Assembly (NCBI RefSeq): GCF_000421525.1
Contig: NZ_ATXE01000001.1
Location: 992,001-1,056,000, forward strand
DNA from: Aestuariimicrobium kwangyangense DSM 21549
GTDB lineage: Bacteria > Actinomycetota > Actinomycetes > Propionibacteriales > Propionibacteriaceae
Reading direction: 5' to 3'
DNA length: 64,000 nucleotides
Positions within the stretch are counted from its first letter, which is position 1. Each line of letters starts with the position of its first letter. The translations under genes and the position numbers were made by a program. The notes beneath the pieces are model-generated. The model worked only from the letters and a program-made list of their open reading frames with translations, was not told where the DNA came from and ran no database searches. Positions 20,661 through 27,841 of the stretch are shown here, piece after piece.

Positions 20661-21263
20661 GTGCCAGATCCTCGATCCACCGCTCTCACCACGCCAGTCG
20701 ACGGCCTCACCGTCGAGCCCATGACCGATGCCGACCTGGCCTCGATCACCGAGCAACTCGGACGAGAGCCCCGTGGAGTGGTCGGCATCGCGTGGCGGTG
20801 CACCTGCGGTCGTCCGGGCGTGGTGGTCACCGAACCACGCCTTCCCAACGGCACACCGTTCCCGACCACCTACTACCTCACCTGCTCGAGGCTGGCATCG
20901 GCGATCGGCACCCTCGAGGCGAGCGGGCTGATGGCCGAGATGAGCGAGCGACTGCTGGCCGACGAGGCTCTGGCTGCGAACTACCGGTCGGCCCACGAGT
21001 CCTACCTGGCCGACCGGGACGCCGTGGCGGAACGGTCCGGACTGGGCGAGGTCCCCGAGATCCGCGGCATCTCCGCCGGTGGCATGCCCACCCGGGTCAA
21101 GTGCTTGCACGTGCTGGCCGCGCACTCCCTGGCCAAGGGTGAGGGGGTCAACCTGCTGGGCGACGAGACCGTCGTCCGGTTGGCGGACTTCTTCGCCCGG
21201 CACACGGCGGACGACACCGACCAGTCCCGGTCGTTGGGTGCGACCGCGGAGGACCGCTCATGA
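20661..21263 (+). CDS. DUF501 protein
   Basis: 200 residues. The family is found between ftsB and ppx throughout actinobacteria and has no established biochemical function. The core contains ITEQLGREPRGVVGIAWRC, CGRPGVVVTEPRLPNGTPFP, TYYLTCSRL and GGMPTRVKCLHVLAAHSLA, with conserved cysteines that may bind metal. Start GTG 20661 is preferred over an upstream in-frame GTG (20643) because it sits 6 nt from a -10 box. The stop overlaps the ppx start (ATGA). Confidence 0.93.
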   Translation: MPDPRSTALTTPVDGLTVEPMTDADLASITEQLGREPRGVVGIAWRCTCGRPGVVVTEPRLPNGTPFPTTYYLTCSRLASAIGTLEASGLMAEMSERLLADEALAANYRSAHESYLADRDAVAERSGLGEVPEIRGISAGGMPTRVKCLHVLAAHSLAKGEGVNLLGDETVVRLADFFARHTADDTDQSRSLGATAEDRS

Positions 21264-22168
21264 GGGTGGGGGCCATCGACTGCGGTACCAACTCCATCCG
21301 CCTGCTCGTGCTCGAGTCCGATGGCGGTGAGGTGGCCGAACTTGCACGCCGCACCACCATGGTGAGGCTGGGGCAGGGCGTGGACGCCACCGGTGAGTTC
21401 CACGCCGATGCGCTCGCTCGAACGTTCGCAGCCTGCGAGGACTACGCCGCGATCATCTCCGAACTGGGTGGGGTCGAGCGCCTCCGTTTCGTCGCCACCT
21501 CCGCCGCGCGAGATGCCCACAATCGCGAACTGTTCTTCGCCGGGGTCGAGCAGCGCCTCGGGGTGCGTCCCGAGATCGCCTCCGGCGACGAGGAGGCCCG
21601 ACTGAGTTACACCGGAGCCGCCGCCGGCATCCCGGACGCGGTCGATCCCGTGCTGGTGATCGACATCGGCGGGGGATCGACCGAGCTGATCCGTGGTTCC
21701 GGGGGGCGAATCGAGGCCGGGCAGTCACTCGACATGGGCGCGGTGCGGCTGCGGGAGCGGTTCCTGCGCGACGACCCGCCCACGTCGGCTCAGATCGACG
21801 AGGCCGGTGCCTACGTGAATTCGCTGCTGGACGACTGCCACGTCGACCTGCGGGGAATCCGGACGTGGGTGGGGGTGGCCGGCACGGTCACCACCATGGC
21901 CGGCGTGCACCTGGGACTGCCCCGCTACGACCGACGGCTCGTCCATCACTCCGTGCTCGACCGGGACACCATCGACGAGGTGGCCGAGCGGTGGCTCACC
22001 TCGACCGTCGAGCAGGTGCGAGCCGAGCCCTCGATGCACCCGCAGCGGGCCGAGATCATCTGCGCCGGGGGGCTCATCCTGCGCGAGATCAGCCACCGGG
22101 TGGGGGTGTCGCTGGTGGTGAGTGAGTCTGACATTCTTGACGGGATCGCGGCCAGCTTGTTGGCCTGA
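21260..22168 (+). CDS. ppx: exopolyphosphatase / pppGpp phosphohydrolase family protein
   Basis: 302 residues, the short single-lobe-pair form typical of actinobacteria. ASKHA fold: phosphate loop AIDCGTNSIRLLV, LRFVATSAARDAHNR, EARLSYTGAA, the second phosphate loop VIDIGGGSTELI, and GVAGTVTTMAGV. Removes terminal phosphates from polyphosphate or pppGpp; actinobacterial paralogues differ in substrate preference, so exact activity is uncertain. Translationally coupled to the DUF501 gene by a 4-bp overlap. Confidence 0.93.
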   Translation: MRVGAIDCGTNSIRLLVLESDGGEVAELARRTTMVRLGQGVDATGEFHADALARTFAACEDYAAIISELGGVERLRFVATSAARDAHNRELFFAGVEQRLGVRPEIASGDEEARLSYTGAAAGIPDAVDPVLVIDIGGGSTELIRGSGGRIEAGQSLDMGAVRLRERFLRDDPPTSAQIDEAGAYVNSLLDDCHVDLRGIRTWVGVAGTVTTMAGVHLGLPRYDRRLVHHSVLDRDTIDEVAERWLTSTVEQVRAEPSMHPQRAEIICAGGLILREISHRVGVSLVVSESDILDGIAASLLA

Positions 22169-22180
22169 GCCGCGCGCCAC

Positions 22181-22254
22181 GCCCCCGTGGCCCAACTGGC
22201 AGAGGCAGGCGGCTTAAACCCGCCAGAGTGCGGGTTCGAATCCCGCCGGGGGCA
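22181..22254 (+). tRNA. tRNA with anticodon UAA (Leu anticodon, short variable arm)
   Basis: 74 nt. Acceptor stem GCCCCCG/CGGGGGC is perfect, anticodon stem GGCGG/CCGCC with loop CTTAAAC (anticodon TAA at 22215-22217), T-arm GCGGG TTCGAAT CCCGC, discriminator A, and CCA not encoded (CCG follows). The variable region AGAGT is only 5 nt, a class I arm, whereas leucine tRNAs are normally class II with a long arm. The fold is convincing; charging with leucine is inferred from the anticodon only. Confidence 0.9.
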
Positions 22255-22297
22255 CCGGACACACGACGCCCCCACCGCGCCCGGGAGGGCGGGCCGG

Positions 22298-22903
22298 TCA
22301 GGCAGGCGCGACCTGTTCGGCGGCTTGGGCAGCGATGAGTCCCCGCGCGGAGTCGAGCGCACCGGCGGCGTACTCGGGGTTGATGCGGACGAGGGCGAAG
22401 GCCGTGATGACGTGGCTGGTGCAGGCGTCGGCCAAACTCGCCTGGGCGGAGGGGGACAGGTGCGGGAATCGCGCCCGGATGCCTGCCGTGAGCGCGGACC
22501 GCAGTTCGGCGGTGTAGGCGCTGATGGTCTGCGAGACGGCGTCGTCGTGGGCGATCGGGGCGCTTGCGGTGTTGACGAGCAGACAGCCACTGGTGGCGGG
22601 AAGGGTCCCCGCCCGCAGCAGTGCGGCGCGGAGTCCGACCAGGTACTCGTCGAGCGCTTCGGGTGCGACTGCGGCGCCGGTCAGCGGCTGGAGTCGCGGG
22701 CGGACGACTTCGTCCAGGTAACTCTCGACTGCCGCGTCGAACAGGCCGCGCTTGGAGCCGAAGGCGTGGTAGATGCTCGATCGGCTCAACCCGGTGGCGC
22801 GCTCGAGGTCGGGCAGCGATGCGCCCTCGTACCCGTGTTGCCAGAACACCCCGCGGGCGGCGCGGATCGCCTCGGCGGTGTCGAATGTCTGCCTGCGTCC
22901 CAT
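22298..22903 (-). CDS. TetR-family transcriptional regulator
   Basis: 201 residues. The N-terminal helix-turn-helix (FDTAEAIRAARGVFWQHGYEGASLPDLERATGLSRSSIYHAFG, about 7-49, given here as one domain in parts: recognition helix ATGLSRSSIYHAF) matches TetR/AcrR of the type with a TetR_C_16-like partner domain. Divergent from an NADP-dependent oxidoreductase across a large dyad, so it likely represses both genes until an inducer binds. ATG 22903 has GGAGG upstream. Confidence 0.92.
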   Translation of the reverse strand: MGRRQTFDTAEAIRAARGVFWQHGYEGASLPDLERATGLSRSSIYHAFGSKRGLFDAAVESYLDEVVRPRLQPLTGAAVAPEALDEYLVGLRAALLRAGTLPATSGCLLVNTASAPIAHDDAVSQTISAYTAELRSALTAGIRARFPHLSPSAQASLADACTSHVITAFALVRINPEYAAGALDSARGLIAAQAAEQVAPA

Positions 22904-22922
22904 GCCATCCTCCGGTTTGCGT

Positions 22923-22956
22923 ACTGACCGTTCCAGTATATTCTGGATCAGTCAGT
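22923..22956. promoter_or_regulatory. nested palindromic operator in the TetR/oxidoreductase divergon
   Basis: Two dyads share one exact centre (22939/22940): inner TCCAG (22932-22936) with CTGGA (22943-22947), outer ACTGAC (22923-22928) with GTCAGT (22951-22956). It lies 19 bp upstream of the regulator start codon. Geometry suits a TetR dimer or dimer pair. Confidence 0.75.
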
Positions 22957-23148
22957 CCGCAATCCGCGGTGTGCTCGTCTCGCCGGTGTCGCTCGCTGGT
23001 CGCCGCCTCAGTCGTCCTGCTGCTCTCCAGCCCCGGCACGGCCTCCGCCCCGCTGAAGCAGGGGGGTCATCCCCGCGCTCGGCGTGCTGGCCCTGGCCCT
23101 CGGCCTCGCCCTCTGACAGACACACCTCATCGATTCAGGAAGCCCCAC
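22957..23148 (+). other. intergenic stretch with possible gene remnant
   Basis: No intact gene. One frame reads a signal-peptide-like string (LVAASVVLLLSSPGTASA, from about 22993) and a shifted frame ends VIPALGVLALALGLAL at a stop near 23117, as if the ends of a membrane protein had been fused by deletion. AGGAAG at about 23137 is the ribosome binding site of the next gene. Confidence 0.25.
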
Positions 23149-24171
23149 ATGTCACAGACCACCAGTACCCAGATCCAACTCATCGCCCGGCCGCAGGGCT
23201 GGCCCACGCACGAGGACTTCCGCACCGTCACGGTCGAGTACGGTGACCTGCAACCCGGCCAGGTGATGGTGCGCAACGCCTTCGTCTCCGTCGACCCCTA
23301 CATGCGGGGGCGGATGAACGACGTCAGGAGCTACACGCCACCGTTCGCGCTCGGCGAGACCATGACCGGTGGCGCGATCGGACATGTCATCGAGTCCGCC
23401 GCAGACGCCCTGCCGGTCGGAACCCTCGTGCAGCACGACCTGGGCTGGCGTGACATCGCCCAGGCCGATGCCGGGGCCTTCCGCGCCGTGCCCGACCTGC
23501 CCGGGGTGCCGCTCTCGCTGCGGCTCGGGATCCTCGGCATGACAGGCCTGACCGGCTACGTCGGTCTCACCGCGATCGCCGGGATGAAGGAGGGGGACGC
23601 CGTGTTCGTCTCCGGTGCTGCGGGTGCGGTCGGCACCGCCGCTGGGCAGATCGCTCGGCTGCTCGGAGCCAGGCGCGTGATCGGATCGGCCGGTTCTCCC
23701 GAGAAGGTCGCGCTGTTGACCGGGAAGTACGGCTACGACGCCGCGTTCAACTACAAGGACGGCCCGGTGCGCCAGCAGCTGCCCGCCCTCGCCCCCGAGG
23801 GGGTGGACGTCTACTTCGACAACGTCGGAGGGGAGCACCTGGAAGCCGCCCTGGACGTCATGAACGACGGCGGCAGGGTCGCGCTCTGCGGAGTGATCAG
23901 CACCCTCAACACCGCCGACAAGGCGGCCGGCCCCGACAACATGTCGAACATCATCACCCGCGGGCTGACCCTCAAGGGCTTCACCCTCGGTGGCTACCTG
24001 AACCTTGCCCCGGAGTTCTCCCAGCGCATGACCGACTGGTTCAGCGCAGGAAAGATCGCCCACGACGAGACCATCGTCGAGGGCATCGAGAACGCTGTTG
24101 ATGCCTTCCTCGACATGATGCGCGGCGCCAACACCGGAAAGATGCTCGTCCGTATCGCTCCGGAGGCCTGA
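23149..24171 (+). CDS. NADP-dependent oxidoreductase, leukotriene-B4-dehydrogenase/CurA-type MDR
   Basis: 340 residues, zinc-independent medium-chain reductase: SVDPYMRGRMND near 46 is the hallmark of this branch, GETMTGGAIGHVIES follows, and the nucleotide loop is VSGAAGAVGTAAGQIARLLGA with NADP-type continuation; FDNVGGEHLEAAL and a closing FLDMMRGANTGKMLVRI complete the match. Such enzymes reduce the double bond of enones and similar electrophiles. Start ATG 23149 has AGGAAG upstream. Likely under the divergent TetR regulator, suggesting induction by a toxic substrate. Confidence 0.93.
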   Translation: MSQTTSTQIQLIARPQGWPTHEDFRTVTVEYGDLQPGQVMVRNAFVSVDPYMRGRMNDVRSYTPPFALGETMTGGAIGHVIESAADALPVGTLVQHDLGWRDIAQADAGAFRAVPDLPGVPLSLRLGILGMTGLTGYVGLTAIAGMKEGDAVFVSGAAGAVGTAAGQIARLLGARRVIGSAGSPEKVALLTGKYGYDAAFNYKDGPVRQQLPALAPEGVDVYFDNVGGEHLEAALDVMNDGGRVALCGVISTLNTADKAAGPDNMSNIITRGLTLKGFTLGGYLNLAPEFSQRMTDWFSAGKIAHDETIVEGIENAVDAFLDMMRGANTGKMLVRIAPEA

Positions 24172-24389
24172 CCCTCCTCCTGGTACACACGGGCTCCCGT
24201 GCGCCGAGGCGTCCGGTCCTGACCGCTGCGGTCAGCGGCCGGGCGCCACGCCGGGAGGGTCATCAGGGCACGGGGTTGTCAGGGCTCGGGATTGTCAGTT
24301 CAGGGGATCAGGGTCGAGTCAGGGTGAGCCGCGGCAGGGGCAATGCCGTGCTGGCTACACTGGGAGCGGATCACCTTCAGGAGGCGACA
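24172..24389 (+). promoter_or_regulatory. intergenic: hairpin, 16-bp repeat and -10 box of the Bax-inhibitor-like gene
   Basis: CTGACCG/CGGTCAG near 24219-24236 may terminate the oxidoreductase gene. TCAGGGCACGGGGTTG (24263-24278) is repeated as TCAGGGCTCGGGATTG (24279-24294). TACACT at 24356-24361 is a likely -10 for the next gene. Confidence 0.45.
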
Positions 24390-25277
24390 ATGGGCAATCC
24401 CATCTTCAACCGCTCTGGCTTCTTCAACGGCCAGCAGCCTGCACCAGTGCCGGTGCAGCCCCAGCAGTACGGGCAGAACCCCTATCCCCAGCAGTACAGC
24501 CAGCAGCAGTACGGCCAGCAGTCCTACGGGCAGCAGCCCTACGGGCAGAACCCCTACCAGCAGCAGTACGGCCAGCAGCCGAACCAGTACGAGCAGTTCC
24601 AGCCGCAGGCGCAGGCCGGCACCAAGCTGATGACGCTGGACGACGTCATCACCAAGACGGCGATCTCGCTGATCATGGTGGCTGGGGTGGCCGCCGTCGC
24701 CTACCTGATGCTGCCCTTGGCCTTCGTCTTCCCGGCCCTGATCGCCTCGAGCCTGCTGGGTCTGGTGACGGTGTTCATCGTCAGCGCCCGGCGCACGGTC
24801 AGCCCGGTGGGGTTGTTCGTCTACGCCATCGTCGAGGGCGTCTTCGTGGGTGCCTTCACCAAGGTGTTCGAGTACCAGTACCCCGGTATCGCCACCCAGG
24901 CCGTGCTCGCCACCTTCGTGGTGGCCGGTGTCACCCTGGCTGCGTACAAGTTCTTCAACATCCGGGTGACGCCGAAGTTCCGTCGCATGGTCTTCATCGC
25001 CACCGCCGCGTTCGCGGTGCTGATGCTGGGCAACTTCGTCTTCAGCCTGATCAGCGGTTCGGCCGGCATGCGCGGAGGGGCCCTGGGGCTGCTCGTGGCC
25101 GTCGTCGCGTGTGGGCTCGCCGTGATGAACCTGGTCACCGACTTCGACTACGTCGAGCGTGGCATCGCGAGCCGGGCCCCGGCGTCCGAGTCGTGGCGCG
25201 CAGCGCTGGGCATCACCGTCACCATGGTCTGGCTCTACACCGAACTGCTGCGCATCCTGTCGTACTTCCGCCGCTGA
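24390..25277 (+). CDS. Bax inhibitor-1/YccA-family membrane protein
   Basis: 295 residues. The N-terminal ~75 residues are disordered and Gln/Tyr-rich with YGQQPYGQNPYQQQ-type repeats. Then come seven hydrophobic helices (about 88 to 290) with the PF12811-like segments MTLDDVITKTAISL and LVTDFDYVERGIA, ending in acidic/aromatic WLYTELLRILSYFRR. Family members in eukaryotes and E. coli are pH-sensitive calcium-leak or protein-quality factors; the role in actinobacteria is not established. ATG 24390 has CAGGAGG upstream. Confidence 0.9.
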   Translation: MGNPIFNRSGFFNGQQPAPVPVQPQQYGQNPYPQQYSQQQYGQQSYGQQPYGQNPYQQQYGQQPNQYEQFQPQAQAGTKLMTLDDVITKTAISLIMVAGVAAVAYLMLPLAFVFPALIASSLLGLVTVFIVSARRTVSPVGLFVYAIVEGVFVGAFTKVFEYQYPGIATQAVLATFVVAGVTLAAYKFFNIRVTPKFRRMVFIATAAFAVLMLGNFVFSLISGSAGMRGGALGLLVAVVACGLAVMNLVTDFDYVERGIASRAPASESWRAALGITVTMVWLYTELLRILSYFRR

Positions 25278-25309
25278 ACCTGCCCTCGGGCACTCCGCAC
25301 GGACGATCC

Positions 25310-25336
25310 GGCCCCCACCCCTCCAGGGTGGGGGCC
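25310..25336. terminator. bidirectional terminator
   Basis: GGCCCCCACCC, 5-nt loop, GGGTGGGGGCC: an 11-bp perfect stem between two convergent genes, followed by GTTGTCGT on the plus strand. Confidence 0.85.
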
Positions 25337-25348
25337 GTTGTCGTCCGA

Positions 25349-25711
25349 TCAGGCGGCGCCAAGTTCGGCGACCACGCGACGCAGCAGGTCGGTGGGCAGG
25401 GTGTCGTCCAACCCGAACCACAAGGTGCCCTTGCCGCGCACGTAGGGGGCAACCTCGCCGGCCAGGGCGTCGCTGTGCGGAACCGGATAGAGGGCCACGT
25501 GGTCCTTCCATCCCGAGACGAACACCCGGGCGCGCTTGCCGGGGATCGTCCGGTAGCCGACGATGCCGTAGGTCAGACACTCCTCGGCGTCGGGCAGCAG
25601 GTCACGCACCAACGACCTCAACTCGTCGAAGCGTGGACGAGCCCCGGGTGGCACCGACGCCACGTATTCGTCGACCGTCGTCGGCGCCTCGGACGACTCC
25701 GTGCTGCGCAT
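25349..25711 (-). CDS. DUF1801 / YdhG-like protein
   Basis: 120 residues matching the DUF1801 (YdhG, sometimes called iron-chaperone-like) pattern: TVDEYVASVPPGARPRFDELRSLVR, LTYGIVGYR, the sheet VFVSGWKDHVALYPVP, and KGTLWFGLDDTLPTDLLRRVV. The fold is that of frataxin-like YdhG proteins; no activity is established. Leaderless: TAGGGT lies 6 nt before the ATG. Confidence 0.88.
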   Translation of the reverse strand: MRSTESSEAPTTVDEYVASVPPGARPRFDELRSLVRDLLPDAEECLTYGIVGYRTIPGKRARVFVSGWKDHVALYPVPHSDALAGEVAPYVRGKGTLWFGLDDTLPTDLLRRVVAELGAA

Positions 25712-25717
25712 GCCACG

Positions 25718-25723
25718 ACCCTA
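25718..25723 (-). promoter_or_regulatory. -10 box of the DUF1801 gene (leaderless)
   Basis: TAGGGT on the minus strand, 6 nt from the ATG at 25711, inside the 21-bp gap after the Nudix gene. Confidence 0.5.
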
Positions 25724-25732
25724 GGACCAATC

Positions 25733-26428
25733 TCAGTTGGTCGGAACCCCTGCGGCGTACTTGTCGAGGATGGAGCGCGATCCCGCCGTCCACGGCAGTC
25801 GGCGCCAGCGCCACAGCGGCACCCACTCCGCTCGTTCGGTGGTGCCGTCGATGTCGATCACCTGGGGGTCGGTGGGGCTCTCGCAGGTGGCGGAGTAGAA
25901 GATGCGCAGGGCGTGGAAGTCCTCGAGCTGGCCGCTGGGGGCGCGTCCGATCCAGTGGTCGGACTGCAGGTCGAGCAGGTGGTTGATCCGCACCTCCTGG
26001 CCGGCTTCCTCCATCACTTCACGCACCAGCGCCTCGGCCGGCGACTCGCCTTCGTCGAGGCCCCCTCCGGGCAGCTGCCACAGTCCCGGGATCGCGGTGC
26101 GGTCGCTGCACTCGGTTCCCAGGATGCCGCGGTGGGAACGCACCACTGCGTAGGCGGCGATGCGCTGCCGAGGCACGGGCACCTCGTCCGGGGAGGTCCT
26201 CAGGTCGGGGTCAGCCGTGCGGTGCTTGACCTTGGGCGGACGAGACCGGGGTCCGCGCCTGGTGACCCGTCCGGTGATGACCACCTCGCCACCCACCACC
26301 TGGGCTGAGAAGAGGTTCTGCAGCACCCAGCCCTGGCGCCAGAGCACCTGACGGGGGTGCATGCCGTGGCCGATCTCGAGGCGCACCAGTTCCGGGGAAC
26401 CTGGATTGGCAACGCCCACAATCTGCAT
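25733..26428 (-). CDS. Nudix hydrolase
   Basis: 231 residues. A complete Nudix box (GGLDEGESPAEALV, then REVMEEAGQEV) sits around residues 131-155 in a single Nudix domain that begins QRIAAYAVVRS and contains GLWQLPGGG. The first ~95 residues are a separate basic segment (RVTRRGPRSRPPKVKHR) of unknown role. Hydrolyses a nucleoside-diphosphate-X compound; substrate unknown. ATG 26428 is preferred because CATGAT lies 6 nt upstream; a longer frame has no signal. Confidence 0.88.
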   Translation of the reverse strand: MQIVGVANPGSPELVRLEIGHGMHPRQVLWRQGWVLQNLFSAQVVGGEVVITGRVTRRGPRSRPPKVKHRTADPDLRTSPDEVPVPRQRIAAYAVVRSHRGILGTECSDRTAIPGLWQLPGGGLDEGESPAEALVREVMEEAGQEVRINHLLDLQSDHWIGRAPSGQLEDFHALRIFYSATCESPTDPQVIDIDGTTERAEWVPLWRWRRLPWTAGSRSILDKYAAGVPTN

Positions 26429-26434
26429 CGATCC

Positions 26435-26440
26435 ATCATG
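26435..26440 (-). promoter_or_regulatory. -10 box of the Nudix gene (leaderless)
   Basis: CATGAT on the minus strand, 6 nt before the ATG at 26428. The same hexamer and spacing occur before ilvA. Confidence 0.4.
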
Positions 26441-26557
26441 GCATCCCCGCAAGGGCGCTGGACGCACCACCATCGGCCGGGCGGGCCGCCGCAGACTCAC
26501 CTGGCCCCCAGCACCAGCTGAATGCCCCGATCGCGGTCTGTTGGGAGCCGGAGGCCC

Positions 26558-26563
26558 TACGAT
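26558..26563 (+). promoter_or_regulatory. -10 box of the metallopeptidase gene
   Basis: TACGAT; start about 65 nt before the ATG at 26634, which has its own AGGAGGAG. Confidence 0.4.
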
Positions 26564-26633
26564 GCTGACCTGTACGGCGTTGTCACACCGACCGACCCGG
26601 TCGGGAACAGGGCGCCCGCTCAGGAGGAGACCG

Positions 26634-27497
26634 ATGGACTTCAAGTCGGATGCCAGGATCGACTCCGGTTCGGTTGGGGGTGCCAGTGGCGGCGGACGTG
26701 GCGGCGGTATCGCCGTCGGCGGAATCGGTGGCCTGATCATCGTGGTCATCGCCCTGTTCCTCGGCATCGACCCCAGCGCGATCCTGGGCGGTGGCTCGGG
26801 TCAGACCCAGCCGCAGGCCAGTTCCACCAACCAGTGCTCGACCGGCGCCGACGTGCAGCGGGACGCTGACTGCCGCTGGCCGGCGTACATGACCTCCCTG
26901 AACCAGTACTGGGGCAAGGCGGCGGGCGGCAACTTCCAGCCGCCGACGATGCTGAAGTTCTCCGGCTCCGTGAACACCGCCTGCGGGCAGGCCTCGTCCC
27001 AGGTCGGGCCGTTCTACTGCCCCGGTGACCAGAAGATCTACATCGACACCTCGTTCGTGCAGCAGTTGCTCGACCAGTTGGGAGCCCAGGGTGGCCCGGC
27101 CGCGGAGGCCTACATCGTGGCCCACGAGTACGGGCACCACATCGAGAACGTCACCGGCGTGCTCGAGAAGGCCCAGCACGACAAGTCGACCGGACCCACC
27201 TCGTCCGGGGTGAGGGTCGAGCTGATGGCTGACTGTTACGCGGGTGTCTGGTTCAACTTCGCCAACAAGGACGCCACCGACATCATCGAGAACATCACTC
27301 AGGACGACCTGAACCGCGTCGTCGACGCGGCCCGAGCCGTCGGCGACGACCACATCCAGTCGCAACAGGGTGGCGTGAACCCCGATGCCTGGACCCACGG
27401 CTCGTCCAAGATGCGCCAGTACTGGGTGCAGAAGGGGTTCCAGTCCGGAGACCCCAACCAGTGCGACACCTTCGCCACGGACAACCTGGGGCAGTGA
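26634..27497 (+). CDS. YpfJ-like neutral zinc metallopeptidase
   Basis: 287 residues. A Gly/Ser-rich N-terminus and one membrane helix (about 28-46) precede an exported protease domain. AHEYGHHIENVTG near 162 supplies the HExxH zinc site, and RVELMADCYAGVW supplies the third ligand Glu. Four or more cysteines (NQCSTG, ADCRWP, TACGQ, FYCPGD) suggest disulfides outside the cell. Member of the YpfJ/putative neutral zinc metallopeptidase family; substrate unknown. Confidence 0.92.
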   Translation: MDFKSDARIDSGSVGGASGGGRGGGIAVGGIGGLIIVVIALFLGIDPSAILGGGSGQTQPQASSTNQCSTGADVQRDADCRWPAYMTSLNQYWGKAAGGNFQPPTMLKFSGSVNTACGQASSQVGPFYCPGDQKIYIDTSFVQQLLDQLGAQGGPAAEAYIVAHEYGHHIENVTGVLEKAQHDKSTGPTSSGVRVELMADCYAGVWFNFANKDATDIIENITQDDLNRVVDAARAVGDDHIQSQQGGVNPDAWTHGSSKMRQYWVQKGFQSGDPNQCDTFATDNLGQ

Positions 27498-27503
27498 TCG
27501 CGG

Positions 27504-27538
27504 GCCGGTGAGGGGTGCCGTCGGGTGCCTTCACCGGC
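27504..27538 (+). terminator. terminator after the metallopeptidase gene
   Basis: GCCGGTGA (27504-27511) pairs with TCACCGGC (27531-27538) 7 bp after the stop codon. Confidence 0.65.
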
Positions 27539-27582
27539 GCCTTTGGCCCGTGGCCGGAGGATCGAGTGCCTTGTTCCCCGTC

Positions 27583-27790
27583 GCACCTGCCCTCGTCCGA
27601 CGCAGTTGCCCTCGTCCGGCGCAGTTGCCCTCGTCCGGCGCAGTTGGCGCAGCTGCCCTCCCTCCGCACCATCTGCCCTCGTTCGACGCACCTGCCCCAT
27701 GCCTGTCCGGGGGCAACTGCGCGGAATGGGGGCAACTGGCACCCTTCGCGGCAACTGGCACCCTTCGTGGGCAACTGGGACGAACCCGAG
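27583..27790. repeat. 19-bp-period repeat array, two orientations
   Basis: Left arm: 19-bp units starting at 27583, 27602, 27621 and 27640 (GCAGTTGCCCTCGTCCGGC type), then degenerate copies to about 27700. Right arm: 19-bp units at 27732 and 27751 (GCAACTGGCACCCTTCG type) and a partial at 27771. The arms share CAGTTGCC in opposite orientation, so the array is a large imperfect palindrome. It fills the 300-bp gap between convergent genes, with no coding potential. No spacers, so not CRISPR. Confidence 0.75.
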
Positions 27791-27841
27791 CAGCCGGACG
27801 GCAGCGGGTCAACGGGCACGGGTCCACCCGACGCCCTCGGC

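Noticed and set aside
27583-27790. CRISPR array
   Set aside because: Units abut at a 19-bp period, no unique spacers, both orientations, and no cas genes.
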